Source: an uncultured Kiritimatiellota bacterium (GTDB lineage: Bacteria; Verrucomicrobiota; Kiritimatiellia; RFP12; DVOR01). From it: 64,000 bases of DNA. The stretch covers positions 55,988 to 119,987 of the forward strand of contig CALXSE010000005.1 of assembly GCA_944391085.1 (NCBI GenBank), read 5' to 3'. The notes under the pieces were generated by a model. That model was not told the origin of the DNA. It saw only the letters and a program-made list of their open reading frames with translations, and made no database searches. This document shows, piece after piece, positions 58,034 through 64,000 of the stretch. Position numbers and translations under genes: made by a program. How positions within the stretch are numbered: position 1 is the first letter of the stretch; the number at the start of each line of letters is the position of its first letter.

Positions 58034-60759
58034 TGCACGAGACGCTTTTCCTCGTCGACCTGATGCCCATCCTCTACCGGGGGCATTTCGTCTTCCTGAA
58101 GCGGCCGCGCCGGACGGCCTCTGGCATCGTCACTTCGTCCATCTCGCTCTTCGCCACGACGCTCGAGCAACTGCTGCGCGTCTATCGGCCCACGCATCTG
58201 GCCATCGCGCTCGAGAGCGTGGGGCCGACCTTCCGCCATGCGCTCTATCCGCCCTACAAGGCCCAGCGCGAGAAGATGCCGGAAGACATCGCCGCGGCCA
58301 TCGGCCAGGCCGAGGAACTGGCCCGCGCCTGGGGCATCCGAACCGTCCGCGCGGAAGGTTTCGAGGCCGACGACGTGCTCGGGACGTTGGCCGAGCGCGG
58401 CGTGGCGCAGGGCTTCAAGGTCGTCATCGCCACGCCGGACAAGGATTTGGGGCAGCTGGCCGGGCCTTCCGTCTCCATCCTCCATCCCGGCGACGAGGCC
58501 CCCCTTTCCGCCGAGGCCATCTGCGCGCAGTGGGGGCTCGCCGAGCCTGCGCGGATGGTCGATTACCTGGCCCTCGCGGGCGACGCCAGCGACAACATCC
58601 CCGGCGTGCCGGGGATCGGCCCCAAGACCGCCGTCAAGCTGCTGCGCGAGTTCGGCACGCTTGAGGGGCTCCTCGGCCGCGCCGGCGAGATCCCGGGCAA
58701 GGCGGGCGAGGCCATCCGCGCCCATGCCGACGACGCGCGCCTGAGCAAGCGGCTGGTCACCATCGTGCGCGACGCGCCCGTCCCCGAGACGCTCGAGGAG
58801 CTGAGGCTCGGCCCGCCAGACCTCTCCGCGCTCGCGCCGGTGTTGGCGAAGTATGAGCTCCGCCAGGTGGCGAACCGCCTGGGCATCGCCGCCACGCCGG
58901 CGCAGACGCAGTTCGCCTTTTCCGAGGAGACGGCCGCCCCGGCGCCGGCGTTGAAACGGCTGGCGGATGTGCCGCATGACTATCGGCTGGCGGCGACGGC
59001 GGAGGCGCGCGAGGCGCTCGCCGCCGAGCTGCGAAAGGCCCCGATCGTCGCCTTCGACACGGAAACCGTCGGGCTGCATCCGCGCCGGGACCGCGCCGTG
59101 GGGTGTTCCTTCGCCGTGGGCGGTGGGCGGGCGTGGTATGTGCCGCTGCCTGAGGATGACGCGGGGCAGCTCGCCGCGCTTGAGCCTTTCCTGCCGATTT
59201 TCCGCGACGAGGCCATCGCCAAGGTGGGCCACCATCTGCGTTTCGACCGCGCCGTCCTCGCCCGCCTGGGCATCGAGCTGCGCGGGCCGCTCCACGACAC
59301 GCTCCTGGAGCACTATCTCATCGACGCGACAGACCGGCATGACCTGGATCATGTGGCCAACGTTTTCCTCGGCTACGCGCCCATCCCCATCGCCGACCTG
59401 CTTGGCAAGGAGAAGGGGCGCACGATGGCCGACCTTGCGCCCGGGGACATCCTCGATTACGCCGCAGAGGACGCGGACGTGGCCTTCCGCCTCCACCAGG
59501 TGCTGATGCCGAAGGTCGAGGGAATGGGTCTGGCGCATCTGCTGGCCGATTGCGAGGAGCCGCTCGCGGGCGTGTTGCTGCGCATGGAGCGGGTGGGCGT
59601 GCGGCTTGACGTGCAGGCCCTCCGGCGTTTCCGCCATGAGCTGGAGGGCGAGATCGTCAACCTTGAGCTCGCCATCCGCGAGTACACCGGCGCGGGCGTC
59701 AACCTGGCCTCGCCCAAGCAGGTCGGCGAGTTCCTTTTTGGCCGCCTGAATCTTGACCCCGGCGTCAGGCGCACCGCGCGCGGACAGTTCCCGACCAACG
59801 AGGAGCTGCTTCTCAAGCTTCGCGAGCGCCATCCCGTCATCGACCTCATCCTTGACTGGCGCGCCTGCGTCAAGCTCAAGAACACCTACGTCGACCGCCT
59901 GCCCGAGCACATCGATCCCGCCGACGGCCGCATCCACACCACCTTCAACCAAACCTTCACCGACACCGGGCGCCTCTCCTCCTCGGACCCGAACCTCCAG
60001 AACATCCCCGTGCGTTCCGACCGCGGCCAGCGTATCCGCGCCGCCTTCGTCGCCCGCGGCCCCGGCTGGACGCTCCTTTCCGCAGACTATTCCCAGGTGG
60101 AGCTCCGCCTCATGGCCGCCATGAGCGGCGACGGGCGTATGATCGCCGCCTTCCGCCGTGGCGACGACATCCACGCGCAGACGGCCTCCGTCGTCTACGG
60201 CGTTCCCCTCGCCGAGGTCACCCCCGCCCAGCGCGGCCGCTGCAAGATGGTCAACTTCGGCATCATCTACGGCATCTCCGCCTTCGGCCTCGCCTCCCGC
60301 CTCCGCGTCCCGCGCAAGGAGGCCCAGGCCCTCATCGACGCCTACTTCGCCCAATACCCGGCCGTCCGCGCCTACATGGAGCGCTCCGTGGCCGAGGCCC
60401 GCGCCCGCGGCTACGCGCAAACCCTCTTCGGCCGCCGCCGCGCCGTCCCAGAGATCAGCTCCCGCAACGCCACCACCCGCAACGCGGCCGAGCGCGTCGC
60501 CATCAACATGCCCATTCAGGGCACCGCCGCCGACATCATCAAGTTCGCCATGGTCCGCATCGACCGAGAGCTTCGTGCCCACGGCCTCCGCGCGCGGATG
60601 ACCCTCCAAATCCACGACGAACTCCTCTTCGACGTCCCCGATGACGAGCTTGAGGCCGTCAAACCCCTCGTGCGGGACGCCATGGAGGGCGTCATCGACC
60701 TCCCCGTCCCCCTCTCCGTTTCCCTCGGCGCCGGTTCCGACTGGCTCTCCGCCCACTGA
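58033..60759 (+). CDS. polA: DNA polymerase I
   Basis: A 908-aa polymerase for repair and Okazaki fragment processing, with all three domains. The 5' nuclease has VDLMPILYRGH, EADDVLGTLA and GDASDNIPGVPGIGPKTA. The 3'-5' exonuclease appears active, with FDTETVG and YAAEDADVAF. The polymerase has motif A ADYSQVELR, motif B KMVNFGIIYG and motif C QIHDELLFDV. The start is ATG 58033 on the previous stop; an upstream in-frame start inside the previous gene is less likely. It ends 10 nt before the HD protein. Confidence 0.97.
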   Translation: MHETLFLVDLMPILYRGHFVFLKRPRRTASGIVTSSISLFATTLEQLLRVYRPTHLAIALESVGPTFRHALYPPYKAQREKMPEDIAAAIGQAEELARAWGIRTVRAEGFEADDVLGTLAERGVAQGFKVVIATPDKDLGQLAGPSVSILHPGDEAPLSAEAICAQWGLAEPARMVDYLALAGDASDNIPGVPGIGPKTAVKLLREFGTLEGLLGRAGEIPGKAGEAIRAHADDARLSKRLVTIVRDAPVPETLEELRLGPPDLSALAPVLAKYELRQVANRLGIAATPAQTQFAFSEETAAPAPALKRLADVPHDYRLAATAEAREALAAELRKAPIVAFDTETVGLHPRRDRAVGCSFAVGGGRAWYVPLPEDDAGQLAALEPFLPIFRDEAIAKVGHHLRFDRAVLARLGIELRGPLHDTLLEHYLIDATDRHDLDHVANVFLGYAPIPIADLLGKEKGRTMADLAPGDILDYAAEDADVAFRLHQVLMPKVEGMGLAHLLADCEEPLAGVLLRMERVGVRLDVQALRRFRHELEGEIVNLELAIREYTGAGVNLASPKQVGEFLFGRLNLDPGVRRTARGQFPTNEELLLKLRERHPVIDLILDWRACVKLKNTYVDRLPEHIDPADGRIHTTFNQTFTDTGRLSSSDPNLQNIPVRSDRGQRIRAAFVARGPGWTLLSADYSQVELRLMAAMSGDGRMIAAFRRGDDIHAQTASVVYGVPLAEVTPAQRGRCKMVNFGIIYGISAFGLASRLRVPRKEAQALIDAYFAQYPAVRAYMERSVAEARARGYAQTLFGRRRAVPEISSRNATTRNAAERVAINMPIQGTAADIIKFAMVRIDRELRAHGLRARMTLQIHDELLFDVPDDELEAVKPLVRDAMEGVIDLPVPLSVSLGAGSDWLSAH

Positions 60760-60769
60760 AAGCACTGCC

Positions 60770-61537
60770 ATGCGCCTCTCCGATATCCCCGCCGCCTTCG
60801 AGGCTTACGCCGACACCTTCCCCGCCGAGGACATGAACCTCCTCAAGCGCGACCATACCCGCCGCGTCGCCGCCAACGCCCGCGCCATCATGGACGGCGA
60901 GGCATTCCCCCCGCGCCTCCGCCCCCTTGGCGAGGCCGCCGCCTGGCTGCACGACCTTGGCCGCTTCCGCCAATATACCCAATACCAGACCTTCAGCGAC
61001 CGCGTCAGCGTCAACCACGCCCTTCTCAGTTGCGCCGAGCTCCTTCGCCTCGGCTGGCTGGACGACGCCGACGCCCCCACCCGCAACGCCCTCCTCCGTG
61101 CCATCGAGTGCCACAACCTCCGCGACCTTCCCCCGCACCTCCCCGCCGACGAGCTCGCCCTTGCCCATCTCGTCCGCGATGCCGACAAGCTCGACATCTA
61201 CACCGTCCTTGACCACGCCATCGAGACCGATTACCTTCCCACGCACCCGGATGTCTACTGGGGGCTTCCCCTCGACGGCCCCCCTTCCCCCAAGGTCCTC
61301 GCCGCCCTTGAGCGTGGCGACAGCGTCGACTACGCCGACATCGCCAGCTTCGCCGACTTCGTCTTCATCCAGCTGGCCTGGTGCAACGGCGGCCTCCACT
61401 ACCGCGCCTCCCGCCGATTGGCGCTTGAACGCGGCGAGGTCGAGATCCGCCGCCGTTATCTGCTTTCCCTCATCCCCGCCCATGCCGCCGCCGTCGAGCG
61501 CGCCTGCGCCATCGCCGCCCGGGCCCTCACTTCCTGA
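60770..61537 (+). CDS. HD-domain phosphohydrolase
   Basis: A 255-aa protein. Metal ligands of the HD fold are visible: H in RDHTRRV (about residue 29), WLHDLGRF (HD at about 58-59) and a distal D in VRDADKLDIY. Such proteins hydrolyse nucleotides or phosphate esters; the substrate is unknown. It follows polA by 10 nt and is probably co-transcribed. Its end overlaps the end of hrpB on the other strand by 11 bp. No terminator is seen there. Confidence 0.82.
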   Translation: MRLSDIPAAFEAYADTFPAEDMNLLKRDHTRRVAANARAIMDGEAFPPRLRPLGEAAAWLHDLGRFRQYTQYQTFSDRVSVNHALLSCAELLRLGWLDDADAPTRNALLRAIECHNLRDLPPHLPADELALAHLVRDADKLDIYTVLDHAIETDYLPTHPDVYWGLPLDGPPSPKVLAALERGDSVDYADIASFADFVFIQLAWCNGGLHYRASRRLALERGEVEIRRRYLLSLIPAHAAAVERACAIAARALTS

Positions 61538-63869
61538 GATCGGGGCGGATGATGCGGCGCGAGGCCACGGCCTGCGTTGGGTCCTCCGGCCAGTAATGCT
61601 TGGGGTAGCGCCCGCGCAGCTCCTTGCGCACTGCGGCATAGCCGCCCGCCCAGAAGCTGGCCAAATCCGCCGTAACCTGAACGGGCCGCTGGGCGGGCGA
61701 GAGCAGGTGGAGCAACAGGGGCACGCGCCCCCTGGCCAGGCGCGGCGTGGCCTTCAGCCCGAACACCTCTTGGATGCGGACGGCCACGTACGGCTGCCCG
61801 CCGTCGTAGCGCACCTGCATTTCAGAGCCGCTGGGCACGGCGAAGCGCGTCGGGGCCTCGGCCTCCAGCTCGCGCAGGGTGTGCCCGCTCTCGGCGAGGG
61901 CCGCGCGCAGGGCGTCGAGCACCGAGAGCCCGGGCGCCTGGGCCAGCCGCTCGATGAGCGCCTCCTCGCTCGGCGCAGGCCAGTTCCCCTCGGGCAACGC
62001 CTTATGCAGGAAGGCCAGGCGCTGGGCCAGCGCGGCCGCGGCCCTGTCCCACGGCAACCCCTGGTGGCGCAGGCGGCAGCGCTCGGCCTCGACGCGGGCC
62101 TCGGGCGGCAGTTCGCGGAGCGGCCGCGACTTGAGGACGATGGCGCCGATGCGCTCCTCCTCGGCGGCGACGATTCTGCCGGCGGCCTTGTCCCACGCCA
62201 CGCGGGTCTCGGTCGTCCGCGGCAGCAACGCCAGGTCGGCCTCCGACAGCGGCGCGGCCCACAGCAGGCGCGCCTCGGCGTCGGCGTCGCTCATGCGCGC
62301 GGCCAGGAGCCATTCTGCGTTGAGGAGTGGCGAATCGGGCGGGAGCGCCGCGCCGAAGCCCGCGGCCAGCAGATACCGCCCCGTCCCGCCGCGCCGGCGG
62401 GCCAGGTGCCCCGGGAAGGCCCAAAGCAGGTAGGGCGCCAAATCGTCCGGCGACAGACGCGGGGTGGGGTCTCCGCCGGCCCATCGCTCCGCCAGGCGCC
62501 ACAGCTCGCGTGGGCGTTCGCGGAGGACGGTCTCGAGGACGCGGCGGAAATCGTGCAGCGCGCGGAGGCGCGGCACCTTCTCGCCTTCGGCGCAGACCGC
62601 CGCGAGCAGCGCCCCGCCCGCGCGGTCGACCGCCCGCATCCGGATCATCATCCCCGCGAGCGCGGGGTGGACGGGGAAGCGCGCCATAGCACGGCCCAGC
62701 TCGGTGATGCGCCGGTCGGCGTCGACCGCCCCCAGGTCGCGCAGGTTCTGCCAGGCGCGGGCCCAGGCCGAAGGCGGCGGCGGGGTCGTCCACGGCAGGT
62801 CGGCGGAGCCCCATTCGGCGCAGAGGAGGGCCGTCTGCGTGAGGTCGGCGTCGAGGATCTCGGGTTGGGCGTGTTTGGGCAGGGTGCGCTCCTCCCGCGC
62901 GTCCCACAGCCGGTAGCAGACGCCCGGCCCCAGACGCCCCGCGCGTCCGCGGCGTTGGTCGGCGCGATCCAGGGGAATCCGCACGGTCACCAGGCGCGTG
63001 AGGCCGTTGCGCGGCAGGAAGCGCGGCACCCGCGCCAGGCCGGAGTCGACCACCACGCGCACGCCCTCGATGGTCAGCGAGCTCTCGGCGATGGAAGTGG
63101 CCAGCACCACCTTGCGCGTGCCGGGCGCCGGCGGGGCCACGGCGAAATCCTGCTCGCGGCGGTCAAGCGCGGCGTAGAGCGGCGCCACGCGCACGTCCGG
63201 CGGCAGGCCCGCCCCGCGCAGCGCCTCGGCCGCGTCGCGGATTTCCCCCTCGCCGGGCAGGAAGACGAGCACCGAGCCCGCCTCCTCGCGCAGCGCCCGC
63301 AGGGTCGCCGCCACCGGGTCTGTCCCCGGCAGGTGGCGCGTCTCCACCGGGTGGGCCACCGAGGGCAGGTCGATGCGCCGCGCGCCTGGCAGCGGCGTCT
63401 CCCCGAGCGTCGCGGACATCACGAGCAGGCGCAGGTCGGGCCGCAACGCCTCGCGCACCTCCCGTGCCAGGGCGAAGGAGACGTCCAGCGCCAACGCCCG
63501 CTCATGGAACTCGTCGAAGATGATCAGCCCCGTGTCCGCCAGTTCCGGGTCGGCCAAGATCCGCCGCGCCAGCAACCCCTCCGTCAGGAACTCGATCCGC
63601 GTCCGCGGCCCCACGCAACGCTCCAGGCGCACCTGCCAGCCCACCGTCTCCCCCGGGCGCTCCCCCAGCGTCTCCGCGATGAAGGTCGCCGCCCGCCGCG
63701 CCGCCAGGCGCCTTGGCTCCAGGACGACGATTTTCTTCCCTGCCAGCCACGGCTCGCCCAAGAGCGCCGGCGGCACGCGCGTCGTCTTGCCAGTGCCCGG
63801 CGCCGCCGAAAGCGCCGCCGGCTCGTTCGCCGCCAATGCCGCCCGCAGTTCCGTCAAGTCCAATCCCAT
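61527..63869 (-). CDS. hrpB: ATP-dependent helicase HrpB
   Basis: A 780-aa DEAH/RHA-type helicase. Motif I is APGTGKTT (about residues 22-29), motif II FDEFHER (DEFH, the HrpB form of DEAH), motif III MSATL and motif VI DQRRGRAGRLGPG. The C-terminal HrpB-specific domain ends with KHYWPEDP. The start ATG 63869 excludes an upstream extension that would overlap the promoter. The extended -10 (63877-63887) is so close that the transcript is probably leaderless. The role of HrpB is poorly known in general. Confidence 0.93.
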   Translation of the reverse strand: MGLDLTELRAALAANEPAALSAAPGTGKTTRVPPALLGEPWLAGKKIVVLEPRRLAARRAATFIAETLGERPGETVGWQVRLERCVGPRTRIEFLTEGLLARRILADPELADTGLIIFDEFHERALALDVSFALAREVREALRPDLRLLVMSATLGETPLPGARRIDLPSVAHPVETRHLPGTDPVAATLRALREEAGSVLVFLPGEGEIRDAAEALRGAGLPPDVRVAPLYAALDRREQDFAVAPPAPGTRKVVLATSIAESSLTIEGVRVVVDSGLARVPRFLPRNGLTRLVTVRIPLDRADQRRGRAGRLGPGVCYRLWDAREERTLPKHAQPEILDADLTQTALLCAEWGSADLPWTTPPPPSAWARAWQNLRDLGAVDADRRITELGRAMARFPVHPALAGMMIRMRAVDRAGGALLAAVCAEGEKVPRLRALHDFRRVLETVLRERPRELWRLAERWAGGDPTPRLSPDDLAPYLLWAFPGHLARRRGGTGRYLLAAGFGAALPPDSPLLNAEWLLAARMSDADAEARLLWAAPLSEADLALLPRTTETRVAWDKAAGRIVAAEEERIGAIVLKSRPLRELPPEARVEAERCRLRHQGLPWDRAAAALAQRLAFLHKALPEGNWPAPSEEALIERLAQAPGLSVLDALRAALAESGHTLRELEAEAPTRFAVPSGSEMQVRYDGGQPYVAVRIQEVFGLKATPRLARGRVPLLLHLLSPAQRPVQVTADLASFWAGGYAAVRKELRGRYPKHYWPEDPTQAVASRRIIRPDLRK

Positions 63870-63876
63870 GGCCCAC

Positions 63877-63887
63877 AAGATAGCACA
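63877..63887 (-). promoter_or_regulatory. Extended -10 promoter of hrpB
   Basis: TGTGC-TATCTT on the minus strand, 7 bp before the start codon. It suggests a leaderless mRNA. Confidence 0.4.
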
Positions 63888-63961
63888 TCCCGCCCCTTCC
63901 GGGAACCCCCCCGCCGGGGCCCACCAGGGCAAACGCATCTAATTTTGGTAAATATAAAGGG

Positions 63962-64000
63962 ATGAATGAGGATCATGTTTTGTTTCGTTTGATGTTGGCG
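63962..64000 (+). CDS. Possible start of a new gene, cut by the window edge
   Basis: An ATG at 63962 opens a 13-codon frame (MNEDHVLFRLMLA) to the edge, after an AT-rich stretch (63939-63959) that may hold a promoter. AAAGGG directly abuts the ATG, too close for a normal ribosome binding site. The call is tentative. Confidence 0.25.
   Translation, partial: MNEDHVLFRLMLA

Noticed and set aside
60927..63965. Long plus-strand open frame antisense to hrpB
   Set aside because: Covers a complete HrpB on the other strand and the HD gene; a shadow of GC-rich codons.

Overview
The window is a GC-rich bacterial chromosome segment with one foreign, AT-richer block. A PEP-CTERM surface protein, a Tat-exported sulfatase, an AsmA-like protein and type IV pilus machinery point to a diderm. 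A chlamydia-type V-ATPase operon and a eukaryote-like isoleucyl-tRNA synthetase fit the PVC superphylum. My best guess is a Kiritimatiellota/Lentisphaerota-like organism, possibly gut-associated, but no rRNA gene is present to confirm it. No tRNA gene, CRISPR array, transposase or integrase was seen; tmRNA is the only RNA gene.

Layout. 1-836: the 3' part of a pilT-like ATPase. 867-4994: a surface/secreted block of PEP-CTERM protein, secreted protein and sulfatase, whose first promoter carries a G10 tract. 5003-5295: an unexplained inverted-repeat element with three central hairpins. 5359-5712: ssrA (tmRNA). About 5876-18144: a defence island with a minus-strand operon (disrupted XRE regulator, hsdR, hsdM, hsdS, Gabija-like gajA and gajB) and divergent mcrBC, whose mcrB has an amber codon near its normal N-terminus. 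18157-26348: a minus-strand housekeeping run (secA, VWA protein, cca, and a sugar ABC permease with a very large extracytoplasmic insertion). 26440-31519: antiporter, oppD-like ATPase, argG and thiC. 31731-36325: aminotransferase IV, PTS IIA and ileS. 36536-43698: seven-gene V-ATPase operon, probably Na+-coupled. 43753-46659: rluB-like gene and a 701-aa unknown. 46716-53795: a five-gene minus-strand operon (EboB-like TatD hydrolase, Ser/Thr kinase, PyrK-like protein, zinc-finger membrane protein, EboC-like prenyltransferase). 53951-61537: an operon of AsmA-like protein, two small unknowns, polA and an HD protein. 61527-63869: hrpB. A possible new gene begins at the right edge.

How the genes work together. 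The defence island layers adenine-type restriction-modification (type I), modification-dependent restriction (McrBC) and a Gabija-like nuclease/helicase next to tmRNA, a classic integration site. Many host promoters here look like extended -10 promoters (TGTG-N-TANNNT) with poor -35 boxes, while the island's two promoters have recognisable -35 boxes at 17-bp spacing. The most interesting leads are the G-tract promoter, the permease insertion, the Ebo-like/kinase operon, the decayed regulatory parts of the defence island, and the inverted-repeat element before ssrA.
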